From: Phytoseiulus persimilis
Lineage: Eukaryota > Arthropoda > Arachnida > Mesostigmata > Phytoseiidae
Direction: 5' to 3'
DNA: 64,000 nt
Assembly: GCA_037576195.1 (NCBI GenBank)
Contig: CM075101.1
Coordinates: 4,464,001-4,528,000, forward strand
Shown: one piece after another, positions 12,139 to 25,900 of the stretch
Layout: every line of letters begins with the position of its first letter
How positions within the stretch are numbered: the first letter of the stretch is position 1
Translations under genes and position numbers: made by a program
Notes under the pieces: generated by a model
The model's input: the letters and a program-made list of their open reading frames with translations, nothing else
What the model was told of the DNA's origin: nothing
The model's database searches: none

Positions 12139-15100
12139 ATATACAAATCAACGCTTTAAATGACGTCGCAAAAAGAGAACTGGACGGCCTGTGCGCCAAA
12201 ATCGAGGCGGATCCCTCAATTCTGGAGGTTCGACCAAGTTCTTCCAGCATCTCGGTAAAAGCGCTCCGAAACGCTAGAAGGACAATGGAGGACCGCCACG
12301 TTATAATTTTAAATTTGAATCTAGTGGCTGGACTGGAGGCAAGTATCAACCAGGCGGACTTGAAGGGGAGAACAACGCAAACTCCTATTCAGAGCTTTGA
12401 ACACATCCGTCCGGTCGGCTGACCGCGCGTACGGGTCGACGCGAAATCATAATTTATTGGCCCAGTGGTTGAAGAGATGTCTCGAATTCTTCAACAGCCC
12501 ACACCGCAGTACGAATACTTCGCCGTTTTCGATGGCCACGGTGGACGGGACGCAGCCAACTACTGCGCCGCTCATTTCCACCTAGTTTTAGCCGAGCAAC
12601 TCCGATCCGGACTCGAGGTACCGGCGGCTATAGTGAAGGCTTTCAAAATCGTCGATGGTAACTTCTGTGATAGGTGAGTATCGCTTGCACCGCCGCGGGC
12701 ACAAGGCGATCAGATCGATCTGCTTCGAGAACAGGCTGGATTTCGATTGCTGGACTCCGTCGCGGCTGATGCCACGTCTGGAGATACGATTTGATAACAT
12801 TGGAACACGATTCTCCCCAGAGCTGTGGAAATGGCTCGGAAGGCTGGAAGCACCGCCGTTGTGGCTTTAATTGTGGACAAGAAGACTCTTCACGTCGGGT
12901 GGTTGGGCGACTCGGAAGCGGTCCTGGCTCGCAACGGCCAGGCTCAAGGCTTGGTGAAACCCCACAAACCCTCGGTCGTCTCGGAACAGGAGCGCATAGA
13001 ACGCTTGGGCGGGGAAGTGATAAATCTGATGGGCGTGCACAGAGTTAACGCTAACCTCGCAGTCTCCCGGGCGGTCGGTAAGTGCTCTGGTAACTTCTCT
13101 TCAGCCAATGTATTCCTGTCGAAAACCTGTACGGGAGGGCTCAGATGCTCCCCCTAAAGTCATATTGAGGAAGGAGGTGATTGATGGACCAGGATTAGGA
13201 CGTTTCACGTATTGCAGGTGACATGGAACACAAGCCGTTCGTTTCGAACGACGCCGAAGTGACGAGTGTTGAGATCGACGACTCCTGTGACTTCATCGTT
13301 CTCGGCTGTGATGGACTTTTCGACCTCCTGAGCTATCAGGACGTCGTGGTGAACGCCTACCACTCGGCCCTGAGCCGCCGTTTCGATAACAGTGTGGCGG
13401 AGAATCTGACTCGAGCCGCCATTTCCAATGGTTCGTACATCGAGGGTTTGCTTTCCAGGGCGAAAATATTTCGGCATGTCCCATCAGCGTTTGATCAGAC
13501 GGGGTCCCCGTCCCTGGCTCGACCAACGAGCCCGACCACGAACTTCAGGAGATCGGTTCCAGAACTTCTTAGCCTCCTCGTTGTCAGAGACGTCAGGATA
13601 CCGCTCAATTCAAGCGTGTCGAACTTCCATCATGATTTATTGCTGGAAGCATCCCAAGGCCTGAAATGTTATGAATAATTTACTTGGATTCGAGAGTTGT
13701 GGAGATTCCTCTCCGCTGTCTGGGACCGTCTCGCTCATTTCGGCACCACTTCTATAACGGTGGTTCGCATACAGAATTTATGATTACGGGAAAACAACCG
13801 GTCGTAAATCCTGCGGAGGCCAACGGCTGGTTCCACGACAAGCGTCACAAACCTTATTTACACGCGCGGGAGAATGATCTTCGATGATCGCGGTCCACGT
13901 TGAGCTCACGGATGAAACGGTTGCTTGATCCACCTCGCTGCTAGCAAACTTCGTAGCAATATCTCAGGAGCTGCTTTAGATCTGGAACGAGCGCTCTCCT
14001 CTATGGAAATCGATTGGAAGAGAATCTCCGTGAAAACACCTCGAACGATGCGAAAACAGTTCGGGAGAGACTCACGGGCTCTTTGACCCAGACTCGTTGG
14101 CGATCGAGTGTCCACGCCTCGGACTCGTTCAATCTGTCAATGCTGGTCGGGGGAGTTCTGGTCATGGTCCCGATGCCGCTGTAGTCGGTTCGATCGTCGC
14201 GGCAGTCGCACCAGTGAGCGCTGGCGTTACTGACTGTACGCTCGGTTCTCTTTGGGAAAGAGACTCCGGCCTGAGAGAGCCGCGCCCATTGCCCTTTAGC
14301 CGACTGGTTGTTCGCGCTATAGCTGCCGAATACCATAGAGTAGCGAGTTAGCGAACCGTGTTAACGCGAGACTACTTGCAACCGAAGAAGCTCCCCAATT
14401 GCGTCAACCACCCGAACGTGGTCCGAGCATGGCACGCAAGAGGCGTGGAAAGCGAGGATCGGTCGACGGGATCCCGGGTCAGAACGCTGGTGCGTCTTCC
14501 AAAGATCATTCGTCTAACATACCAAATCGATTCCCTTCCAGGATCCACGGACAACGTCACAACCATTGTGGTCAATCTGAGGGACCCTAAGAAGTGGCAC
14601 TTCGAATCAGTCGTGTTCCCTAAGCCCGAGGCCGCCGAAAGAGCTGCTTCGGCCGCCAGCAGAAATCCGAATGGTCCCTCTGAAACAGCTGCTCCGAATG
14701 TGCCTCTTGCAGGTGGTGATTCCTCGCCCGTCAGGGAAGTTGCCGCGGGATTCGTTAGCGATACGGTCGAAATGGCCCTCAGCAAAGTCAACGGGGTAAG
14801 ACCCTACCTTCTTTTCCTCTCAAGAGTCCACAGTCGATCGTCGTGCGATGTTCAAGACAGACATGTTCTCTGTGAGGGAACCGTTAGTCTGCTTCCACAT
14901 ATGCAGACACGTCAACCCGGGGAACAAAGAGTCTGGCAGATGAATCTTTTCGAAACTTCAAGATTATCAGGCCATCGGCCCGGCCGAGACATACCACTAC
15001 TATATGAATCTGGCAGGATTCCACTCGATCTATGTGTCTGTAGAGTATTCTGTTTTCATGTGTTCCACAACGCGCTCCCTCTCGGCGAGCTCTCATTCGG

Positions 15101-18100
15101 AATGCTCCGCGGAAGCGGCAGAACGCCGGAGCAACCCTTGATGGGGTGCTCCGTCTATCGCCCACTGATAGGGAAAGCCCGTCTTCAAAACTGCTGTGAC
15201 TGAGCGTGCTCCGTCGATTGCAGGCGCCGCCGAGCAACTTGGACCTTGCATGCGATCTGTCTCCACCTGAAGAAGAGCAACGCGATCTGATGGCGAGTCT
15301 GAAGAACGACACTCCCGAAGCGGATAGGCTCAACCCAGACGCTCCGGAGTTCGTACCGTCGTTCTCCACAGCCTCGACAGCACCAGAGCTCCCGAATCAA
15401 TCGTCATCCGAAGAGAACACCGAAGCAACAGTTATTACTGGTGAGTATCACCGAGCCGGTCCAGTTCGACCCACCGGCGAGCGAATCGGCAAACTCCGAG
15501 ATGGGAGGCCGAGTAGCGATAGCTTCTGAATTAGTGCGCCGTAATCGAAGAGACCAAAAGTTTGTCGGGTGTTCCTGTCCAACGTAATTTATTCTACGCG
15601 ACATACCGCTTTGACTCCGGGCAGCCATAAAGCGTGTGTGACATGGCTTTGCCATCGTTACCTCTGGACGGGTAAGCGAGGAGCGGCGGCTTTTTTCCCG
15701 TGAAACTTGCTGCATGGGAAGCAAAATGTCGAGGACGTCGTTCGCCCGGGAGAAAACTTCCACAACGACAAAAGTAGATTCTTGGGCACTGTTCCCCGCA
15801 GCTCATCGAGCGAGCCGCCCGCCAGTCGAACAGGGCTCCATTGAATGCTCTGCGGAGCCTCCTTCCCTTGAATTCCCAAGCTGGGTGGAGTTCGTGCCGA
15901 GTAATGGTGACTACTGAAACTGTCAAAACAGCGTTCATCGTCGCAGGCTTTACTCGTGAGCGGTGCCTGCAGTGGCCAAGTTCGTCTGCAAACTTGAGAG
16001 CTCGACGAGCCTTGAACGGAGACTCGGCGACGAACGGACTGGAGGGCAGGCGAGAGCCTGGCAGCCACGACTTCTTTGTGGAAACCGTGTCGCCAATTAC
16101 ATTGAGTCCAAGGGAATTATATCCGAGCTCTGTTGAAGCTGCGGCTGGACAACCACGATTTGTTGGGGCGTCGCTGATGATTCTGAACACTCAACGGAGG
16201 CACTGAAGCACGGCCGGACAAGCGAAGCCAGAGAGGGTTGGTTCCCGAGCGACTGACGCAAAAACGTTCCACTCTTGACTTGTTTACCGATCGACGGATG
16301 GACGAATGGATGAACCAAAACTCCGACCGCAGACTTCAGTGATGTGCTTGTGATGTGTGCATGCTGTGTGCGCTGTTCGTGGAGCAATGCTGAGGAAACT
16401 CAAAGACAGTGTCGCGTCGAAAATGCGGAGGAAAACTCGTGAGTTTCTTTCCATGTTGTCGACGAGAGCGTCGGTTCATAGTCCTCACATCGATTCGCAG
16501 GTCAGAGTCCTTGTGGGAGAGCCATGACGAAACTCCTACCAGTCCCGCTCTGAAACGTTTTGGATGGTTGGATCTCGTTCGAGATCGAACGCAGTCAGTC
16601 ATGTGTTGTGTGCGAAGGGCATTATAGCCCTCCTGATGACAAAAAGCGCCTCTAAATGCGCACGTGCGCACGGAACAGGATTTTTTTCCAGGGTATCCGA
16701 CCCAGAACAGGATAGCAAGAAGTATCCCGGTGGATCCGGTCTCTATAGTTAACCGGACGGCCTGTGCGGATTCTTCAAACGCTTGAGCGATTCGTGCCGT
16801 CGCTTACGTCCCGTTTCGTTCTACGAGTGTTCGATGTTATGTTAGGCAAGCGAGGTAGTACTTGGAACAGATGGATGTCCCTCCAACGTGTAAACACTAG
16901 ACACACCGTCCTCGCGCCGATGTTCGCTTCATGTAGAAAACTGTACGAGGCTGACGTTTCGGTGATATCCGATAAATTTTTCAATCTGTGAACCGTGTTT
17001 CCGCCATGAGAGGTACCGATTGAACGCCAGTGGAAAAAAGACGACGCTTCCGATCCTTCGCTCGCTGTTTCGTGCCTAAACAATGCTCTAACGTTCGTGC
17101 TTCCCCATCAGCATCGCCGGCTACCGAGACCATGCCGAAATCCGAGTCGCGGGATGAACTTGTCTACGAAATCGATCGTGAAATCGGAACGGCTCCACAA
17201 GCAGTGCAGGCAGAGCTGGTGAATCTTGATGTTTCGTCGGCAGTCAGCGTTCCTCCGCCGAAAGCTGCTGAAGGTCTATCGGATAGTGATGAAGATTTGA
17301 ACTCAATGGTGGTCCACGAAGATCAACCGCAACCCGAAATCAAGTTGAGCGAGTTGATAGTTCGGGAGCAGCACATCCACGTGATCCCGGAGGAGTCTCC
17401 CACAGATGAGGTTTCGTCTCCAGTGCCGGAGGCGATCGCCCACCTTGAACCCACCCCAGAACTTGGGGTTACTCAGAACGGGAGTACCAACGTCGACCAG
17501 CTTGTCGACCTCCAGGAGGAAACGAAGTCGCAACCTCCGGAACCCAAACACAACGCTACCGAAGACACCCCAGACGCGTTACAAGCAAGTGCTGCCGACG
17601 ACGTTGAAAAGGTCGTAGACTTGGTCTCGGGCTCAGACGGAGCGTTAGGGGAAAGCGTGCAAAACGTCGTCGAAAGCTCACAGGTGTCCGAGGATCTTGT
17701 CGATCTGGCCTCACAAGTTCTTCGAGGTGACGTCCTCGAGCAAATCGAGCAGAGCGATCCCTGGAAGCCCGCGCATAAATCTCCCGCATCAGAAGCTCCA
17801 GTGAGAGTAGAGGACTCACAGTACTTGTTCTCCGCGGAGGTCGGCGTTCACGAGGAGGACATCGTCCCAAGAGCTCAACCGCTCCTCTTCGAGACGGAGG
17901 ACAACAAAGCGGATAACGCTCTCTCGGACGCGATGAACAGCATGTTGCTCGACGAAGCACCGAAGATCGTGGATGCGATCGAAAAGCTCACAGAACCCAA
18001 GCTCGAGAACTCAGTTCCTGAGCAAATTCCGGACGCTGTACTCGAACCCAAGGCTGAGGAACCCTTCGATTTCGGTAAGTCCACTGCCGACCTAACGACG

Positions 18101-20128
18101 GATCTGGCTGCTGCTCCCGCAAAATTCACGTCAAACTTCACTCGAGACACAATCAGTGAGAACTCCCCATCATTCTCAGGTTCGGCGAACATCGAGCTAG
18201 ATTCGGTCAAGGACGTCGTCGAGAAACTGTCGGCCGCGAACGAACTCAGGGAGGAGACAGTGGCGGCTCCGATCATTCCGGATTCGGTCCCGGAGGCAGA
18301 AGGAGTCCAGGATGAGGATTCTGAGTCGGACAACGACGCTCAGGAGTGGAGCTTCGTCAAACCCGCTGACCAGCAAGGACCCCCTCCCGAGTCGAAGGAG
18401 GCTCCGAGCGAAACGACGGCGGCTGCAGCAGCGGTCGCCGCGGTGACGTCCCTGGCTGCCGCGGCAGCGACAACCACGGCTCTAACAGGAACAGCAACTC
18501 CCAAGGCAGCAGAGAGGACCAAAGCTGCTGCCAAGGGGGTTGTCAAAGGTACTTCAGCCAGCAAGCCCAGCCCGAGGACGCCGACTTCTGCAGCTGCTGC
18601 TAAGACCACACCTTCCTCGAAAGCCTCTCCAAAGACTACAACGAATCCCAAGCCGACCACGAAGGCCACTTCTGTAACGCCCACCAAACCAGCTGCTGCG
18701 CGTGCACCTGTTGGTGGCGCTAAAACCGCAGCCGCTGCGAAACCCGCGGCCACGAAACCAGCCACCGCTGCCCCGAAAGCGGCTCCCGCTCGACAAGCCA
18801 CAGCTACGAAAACGACCGCACCGATTGCTCCTAAGACTTCCTCCGCTGCAACCAAAGCTCCGACAGCTCCCAAAGCTGCTGCGAGCAAGCCTGCAGCACC
18901 GAAACCGGCCTCATCAACGGCGGCCAAGCCCGCGGCAGCTTTGTCGACACGGCCCGCAGCCAGTGCCCGAGCTCCGGCGATCTCGGCTGCCTCCAAAGCT
19001 CCAGCGTCCTCGGCGGCTCCCAAAGCTCCGGCTGCTCGGTCAGTCGCAACGAAAGCCCCCGCCCCGAAACCGGCGGTCAAACCCGTGGTGTCGAATACCA
19101 TATCTAGCAAGACTAGTGCAACTGCTACAACGAAGAGCGCAGCCTCCGCTGTTCGTGCGGCAGCGCCTAAACCAGCTGCAGCTTCAGCTGGTGTGAAGAA
19201 GGTTGCTGCCACAAACTCGACGGCGGCATCAACAACTGCGCCGTCGGCCGCCCGAGTCGCTGCAGCCAGAGTCGCAGCAGCCCGAACCGCTCCCAAAACT
19301 GGGTCAGGAACCGCTTCCACAACCTCAACCGCGAAACCAAAGACAGGAGCAGTCAAGGTGAGACCTTCCATTTGACTAACGCGATCGGGAAGAGATTCCT
19401 TGTTCGTTCTAGAGTCCTGGTGAATTCCGTTACTCGATGAGGCCTGGGCTAAAGTTGACCTTTCTCTGGCAGACGACTTCGACCACAGGCAAAGTCGACC
19501 CCAAATCTCCCGTGAAGAAAGCCGTCAAGCAGGAGAAGAAGGCTGATCAAGCTCCCGCTGCTGCTCCTGAGGACGTTCCGAAGGAGAACGGCGGCGCCAA
19601 TATTGTTTCCCAAACGAATGGTCATTCTTCGCCGCATCAAGAGAACGGTTCCTCCGAATCCAGCGGTGAGTTCGAAAATCATTACGTCGCTGCGTTCGCG
19701 CAGCGAGCCGAATCCCCCGCTCTCGATCTCGCCGCGTTCATCGATCAGCAAAACCAAATGCCATTTGTTGATTGTGGTGGGTCGCGGCGGAGGAGGACGC
19801 CGCTGTGTATAGTCCTTAGTTTCTTTCCGGGGTATTCGGTTCCTTGCCATCCAAAGAATTTCCGCCATCTCAATGTCTCACAATTTTCCCCCGGATTCGA
19901 ACTCTAGCTTTGAAGAGTGACGCAAAGCTTGTATTCTGCATAATTGTCCCGCCCCATAGGCTTCAATATATCTCTTCGCTTGCTTCTGTCATTCACATTT
20001 TCCTTCGCCTGTAGATGCGGCCTTGTGGAGCAACTGTCGCGGAATGAATGGACCGAGATTTCATTTCAGGACCAGCCCATGCCGAAGCACCCACCACTAC
20101 TGAAGGACAAGGAGACATTCTGGTGTAA
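12139..20128 (+). CDS. PP2C-family Ser/Thr phosphatase (PPM1E/F-like) with PAM2 motif and long tail
   Basis: Nine exons join in phase: 12139-12338, 12498-12673, 12821-13077, 13218-13430, 14542-14795, 15224-15440, 17112-19357, 19473-19665 and 20070-20128 (TAA). They give about 1271 residues; the N-terminus is unresolved. Exons 1-5 are a complete Mn/Mg-dependent PP2C domain with RRTMEDRHV, FAVFDGHGGRDAA, HVGWLGDSEAV, VLGCDGLFD and GSTDNVTTIVV, so all metal-binding acidic positions are present and it should be active. It is closest in my memory to PPM1E/PPM1F, which dephosphorylate PAK and CaM kinases. Exon 6 holds LNPDAPEFVP (15329-15358), a textbook PAM2 motif that binds the MLLE domain of poly(A)-binding protein. 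Exon 7 encodes an acidic stretch and then a basic Ala/Pro/Lys/Thr-rich tail. Intron 1 uses a GC donor (GAG|gcaagt). Translation could instead begin at ATG 12018 in the same frame. Confidence 0.85.
15329..15358 (+). other. PAM2-type PABP-binding motif within the phosphatase
   Basis: The ten codons LNPDAPEFVP match the PAM2 core (LNxxAxEFxP) at each key position: Leu, Asn, Ala, Glu, Phe and Pro. The motif sits in a Ser/Pro/acidic, apparently disordered segment about 100 residues after the catalytic domain, which is where a short linear motif would be accessible. Confidence 0.75.
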
Positions 20129-22955
20129 AGCCCGAGAGACTACGAATTATAGCGAGGGATCATCCAGGGACACCATGACAAGCGGCTTCACAAATCTAGC
20201 CTTGCTCTGCAGAACCGACGGGGCGACTTTTGGTTCGTGCCGCTTCCGAAAATTACGTTGCATCACTACTTCGAATGATTCAACATTCATTTCACACTAT
20301 GACTTCGATATTCCTCGCGATTAAGTAGGTTTTCCCTTGTAAATGACAAAGGCTTCCCGCTGTGACCCATGTGGCCGTTTCACGCGACGGCGCGATTCCC
20401 GCGAGATGCTCGGAGCCTCTGAGAGAAACGGCAAAGCTGAATTGGAGAATGATCGGGGGAAGTCGACTCGAAATCGCATCGCGATCGTTCGACAGCCTCG
20501 GCGTATATTTTGCAGGCGGCGTTCCGAAGGGACCACGGAGGCTAGCGGCTTCGATTGGTGTGAATCGGCGTTGATTGACCCTGATCTCTACGCCGTTAGC
20601 GTCGTCAGAATTTAATCCGATCCCTTCCGAATGTTTGGAAAGCGCTGGAGAGCCGGTCTGACGGAGATGGAATGGTAGTGTGCTGCAGCGTTGTACTTCC
20701 CGGTAGGCAGCGACAGAGAGATAGAGAAAGAAACGGAGGAGGGGGAGAGGCACTGAGATTGAGCATGAAGTCATTTTTTTCTCGCGAAGCGCAACAAATC
20801 AGGAATGGCGGCAAAAATCCTTAACAAGCAACGACTGGTCATGGAAGCTTTTTCCTCTAAAATGAAGCTGGAAATGAACCTAGAAGGCTGACAAGTGAAT
20901 GAGATCAAACGAGAACCAATATGGAGTCACATCTTATCACGGAGTGGAAAGGAATATACAACGAAGCCAATGCATTCGGGGCAAACTCGACCGGTGACCG
21001 TTTGCCTCATGACCCAAACTTAATACAAGAATCGAGCGATGCTTTAGGTACGGAGGTGTTTGCCTCACAACAGCCTCGGTTGAAGTCAAGCCTCAAGTTG
21101 GTCCGGTGGTAGCTCCACCCAATGATCAAAACGGCATCCTGAAATGTGACACACACGAATACATAAAAGACACAATCACGAACTACCGCAAGGATAAAAC
21201 TGTAGCTTCCCAGTATTAGAATCGACTGCAGTACGAAAGCCGGAGCCGGAAGAAAGCAAGGATGCTCCGTATCGATGTGAATCTCTTCCCTGATAGTAAG
21301 AGCATCGACCCAAGTTTATTTCTGAGAGAGAATAACAAGCTTCGTAACAATTTCAAGAAAAAACAGCCGAATTTTCAAGTTTACTCTCGAAAATCACCGT
21401 CTTTGAAATCACAGATATTTATTCAACTCGATAGCAAAATCCAGAGCCTCCCAAATGTGTACACGCATCTTCTTATCTCTCAGAAAATTTATACTATCGA
21501 AACAAAGTCGCGAACAGAGAGACACCTCGGTGGAATATTTTACTCCGTCTTAAAAGCTGATTTAGAGTAGCGAATTTGTCGCTGCTTCTTAAAGAGAAAA
21601 GACATATTATTAGAAAGATTGAAACGACTGACTATTTGTTATTGAGTTCAGCAAGGTGAATAAAGTGTCCTTTTTAACATAAGACTAAATCCATGAGTCT
21701 AAGTTCTTTGTGGAAGAGTGAGAGGTTCCCTCGGCGGATCGCATAAGATGCGTACCAGATCTGATGCATCGCTCCCATTTTTCCTGGAAAGCCTGCAATC
21801 GCAGTCACCGACTCGCCTCGAGGACATAGCTAGTTTTCAGAAAATATTCTCGGGAGTTCGGCATGCCTTCCCCCGGAAATCATTTTTCTGCTCTGAGTAT
21901 CGAATATCGTTCCCTTGATCTTGAGGGTTGAACAGTTGCTCGAGTATCTCGTTGCGCCCATTTTCGTTCTCGAGGTCTTTAGAGGTGTTCACGGGAACGT
22001 CAAATTCCATCGGATCGGGCTCGGCGTGGCTGCGTTCGACGCGCGAAAGAAAGCCGGTCATTCGCCAGACGACCGATCGCTCGCCATTTTCGAGTAGTAA
22101 ATGTAACTGCAATTGGTTTCCTGGCTTGTGGCCGGATTCCTCTTGCCCGTCGGATGCGGCCCCGCCGGGGGCCGAATTCAATTCGGCGTTCCCCTGAACT
22201 TTTGCAGAGACCTCGAGAATGAAAATGGGTCACTCGAAAAATAATGAGTGACTTTCGGAACCACCTCCTGACCACGATTTCCATTATACCCCTTGCACCG
22301 AGCGATTGAAGTGGCCGCCTCGTAATCCTCTATCGAGCAACTTATTTTTGAAACATTCCAAGAATCGACGTAGTTACGGCCGAAACAAACTTGGGCTTGA
22401 AATTTCTCGACTTGAAAATGCTACTCTGTGTACGGCTGGGGTTTGAGTCACAAGAAAGTGGGATCTGGATTGTGCAGCAGCACCCAAAGATAAGTTCGAC
22501 GCATGATCAGACCCTATTAGGAATCATAGCGAGCCCGGCTTTCTAGCCTTCAGGAGGTAAGCCCGGAAACTCATCGTTCCTCATACCGCTTTTGAGATTC
22601 TGAGAGGGGGCTGGGGAGCGGAGAGCTCTGGCAGAACATATTCCTCTCGAAGCCTACCATTTTTGAACTGTTCCAGAGGAGTTCAAATGTGTTGGTCGGA
22701 TCTCCATGGCTACCGACCGACCCTCCGCCTCTATGGATCGGGTTCTCTCTCTATGAAGAGGACAGTTCACAATCCCTGCAAACTTGAGAGCATTCCGTCA
22801 TCGTTCATTGAATTTCTCAGTTGCAAGAATCGGAGTTCCGGTGCTGGAGTGACATGTTATAATTGAGGAGTAACAATTCCTTCGGAATCACTAGGCAGCT
22901 TCTTCTTCGCTTCATCGAGATGTGTTCGTCTCCTGGTTGACACTGTGATCGCAGT
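20129..22955. other. Gene-free stretch with an AT-rich island
   Basis: About 20780-21690 is markedly richer in A and T than its surroundings and holds open stretches with Lys/Asn-rich composition (for example 21262-21570, plus). I recognise no family and see no ends. A minus-strand frame at 21837-22181 of about 115 codons is open but lacks an ATG and splice support. It may be an exon or chance. Confidence 0.35.
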
Positions 22956-25900
22956 ATGAGTCCAAAAAAAGCCCTGAGTCTCGTTTGCTTTTGCTTGACA
23001 TTCAATGCTGGTTTGAGTTTGACGTTCAAGAATAACATTCGTACCCGGCAGGTGAGTTAAATGTCTCTATTCCGCGACATTCTCTTGCGGGCGAAGTTAT
23101 CGCTCTCGAGTGATACTTGGGACACGATTCCGGATATTGAGGGAACTTGGTTGAAAACATGCCACACAACGGCTTCGACGGTGACGATGGAGGAGAAAGC
23201 AGCGTCCTTGAAGGGAAGCCTATCAATTGGGTCGAACGCAACTGCTTGATTTCCTGTCCTTGGCCTCGACGCATAGGAAACTTGTGCTGGCGAACAGAGA
23301 CTCAATCTCTTCTGCGGCTATAGTGACTCAGAGGAACAAAACTTCTCTCTGCAGTCGATCGATGGTCGATCTCGTCTCAGGCTGTATTATGGACGAACTC
23401 GAACTCTAGAATATACGATGGTCAAGAAAGTGAATCTTGACTCACCAGCTGTTTGTATCCCTGAACAGTCCCCCCTGGGCTCTAGCATCTCTCTGGAGAT
23501 GCGGGACGTCGTCACGATGTAGGAACCGAAAATCAAATAATGATTGATTCGCGTCATCTGAATCTGAGAACTAAACGAGCGATCCCAGAAGTCAGCAAAA
23601 CATCGCTCATCAGTCGGAATATTATCGTCGGAGTACTTGGTTGATCCGAGGCCATTGTCCAAGAGCTCACGGTGTGAATGCGGGCGTTAGATCGTTGATG
23701 AAACTAACAGACATCCGGCGCCCACGGACGCTTGTGGTAGAAACCAGGGTTTTCAAAAACCCGCACTTTCGGAACCGTAAGACCGCGGGCGCCCGCAATC
23801 GCCGCGTCAGGACCTGGGGCGGAAACCCGCGGGCTTTGACCGCAAGAGCTCGCAGATCAACTATCATGATCATGACTATTCAGATAACTGTTATCAAACT
23901 CCGCCAACTCTAAGTGATAGTCAAGGTTCTGCAGGCGAGCTCTATTGAGCCCACAACAGAGCGCGAGCTTCGGCTCGCGGTTTCCCTCTTCGGGCTTCTC
24001 ATTGCGCTAACTCACAGAAATTATAGACCGCGGGCTTGAGATCCTGAAGATGCGGGCTCTTGCAGAGCCCAGTTGCAGCATCTTCTGGTAATCTAGGCTA
24101 CTGCAAGAGAGGTTTTTTGAAGTCTCCTCCGAAGAGGAGACGATGGAGCGGTGAAGAAAGCGCATCAGCCAACCACTCAGTGCTTCTTGCATACCGCTAA
24201 TCATATACTTTTAAGATGAAATCCCGACACTGAGTACTTCAGAGACTAGGGAGTGGCCTCAGTCGACATCGGAACCCTTTGATTTGACGCAAAATAGGTT
24301 GGCCCCTTGGGAAACTCGATAAGCTGCGACCTGGACGAGGGTGGCGTTGGCAGCATTTTTGGCCTGGATACGTGATCGCAACAAAGGCGGATTTGGGCTT
24401 CAGGTTCATCCGGCTGGGACCCGGCTTAAAACTCTTCAGGATGGGTTATCCATAGAGCTTGGAAAGTCAGGCATTATTCATCAACCATCATCTATCAATC
24501 TATGGGTCGATGACCGGATAGATTTCGTCAGTCTAGCCGACTCATGCAATGGGAAGGCTTGACTGAAATTTCATGAGTCGGGGGAAATCCTTCACCGAGA
24601 TCAGATAGCGATTGTGATCATCATGCATCACCGCCCCGAGAACTCATAAACTAAGCCATCAGAGACTCATTCATCCATCTCCCGATAAGGAAAAATCGGA
24701 GGCATAAAGTGATGAATGAGTGTACTTCCAAGCTCTAGTGATTAGTCATGAGTAGGAGTAGCACAATTATGACTAGCTGCAACGATCGGAAATCGGACTC
24801 CGATGCGGGTTAAGATGGCGCTGAACTCCGCTTCCTTCTAGGACTGGGTGTTCCTGGGTCGCTTCTGCTTCCTATCTCTTCAAGGCCATTTCAAGTACAA
24901 CATAAGTTTCCCAAAGGAATATGGGCCTGTCGAGCTTCTGCTCTACTACGATGCGCCCAACCTCTGGGAGACTGTGTACCGATCGAATCTGGTAAGTTCT
25001 CGATTTCTGAATTCCACCGAAGGCCACGCTCTATCGGCATGTTATCTTCTTGCCAAATGAATAATGCCAAGATTGAATGACGGAAGTTTCGCCAAGTGCG
25101 GCGGATATCCATGAGAACTGTGCGCGAAGCTGATGGAAGACGTCGGAACGCATCTCCATTGTAGACCTGCATCGATCGCATAAAACCTCTGGATAGGAAC
25201 CGAAACCAGGTGGTGGTCTTGGGACCGAACGAAGCAGACTGCTCCTCCATCGACGAACCAACGCCCCGGGTTCAATGCGTCGGAGATATAGGATTCAAGA
25301 CGGCCAGACCTCGCTGGTGGTACATCGCTGCAGCAAACTGCCGGAGGAGAACAAATCACACTGGCATGGTTCTCCGCTACAGACTCGACACCCTCAACGC
25401 CAACATCAGCGAATGGTGGTTTCGCCACTTCTCTGCTGATCAGTTCTGTGAGTTCCCAGCCGAGGCTCCAGCGAAATTTGACAGCGAGCACAAATGCGGG
25501 CGGACTCATCGGAAACCACTGACTCCTTCCAAGTGACAATAATGCTCGGAATTTCTCCAGATATCCTCCACATGGACATCGCGTTCTTGGTGGTTTACGT
25601 CATCCTTTGTGTACTTGCCATTTATACAGCAAGTGAGTTGAGGTCGATATGATTCATTCCGTTCTGAGAAATGTCGCCGAGTGTAGTGAGTGATGATCGT
25701 GCGCTGGGTGTTCGAGGTGAATTAGATGTTCTCCTCAATTGATATCAGTTCATCCGAATAGCTTCCATATTCTTATCAATACAAAAATCGTTCCAGATCA
25801 GCTTCACAGCCGAAACCTGCTGCACAAAACGTATAAACTGTACATGGTATCACTGAGTTTCCAGTTATCTCATCTGGTCATGATCATCTGTTATTACTGC

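Noticed and set aside
18340-19371. 343-codon minus-strand ORF, very rich in Ala and Val
   Set aside because: It is the mirror of the Ala/Pro/Lys-rich exon 7 of the PP2C gene. Low-complexity GC-rich codons leave the other strand open.
19885-19915. tRNA T-arm-like string on the minus strand (GTTCGAATCC)
   Set aside because: The flanking bases do not form the T stem and no acceptor or anticodon arm is present.
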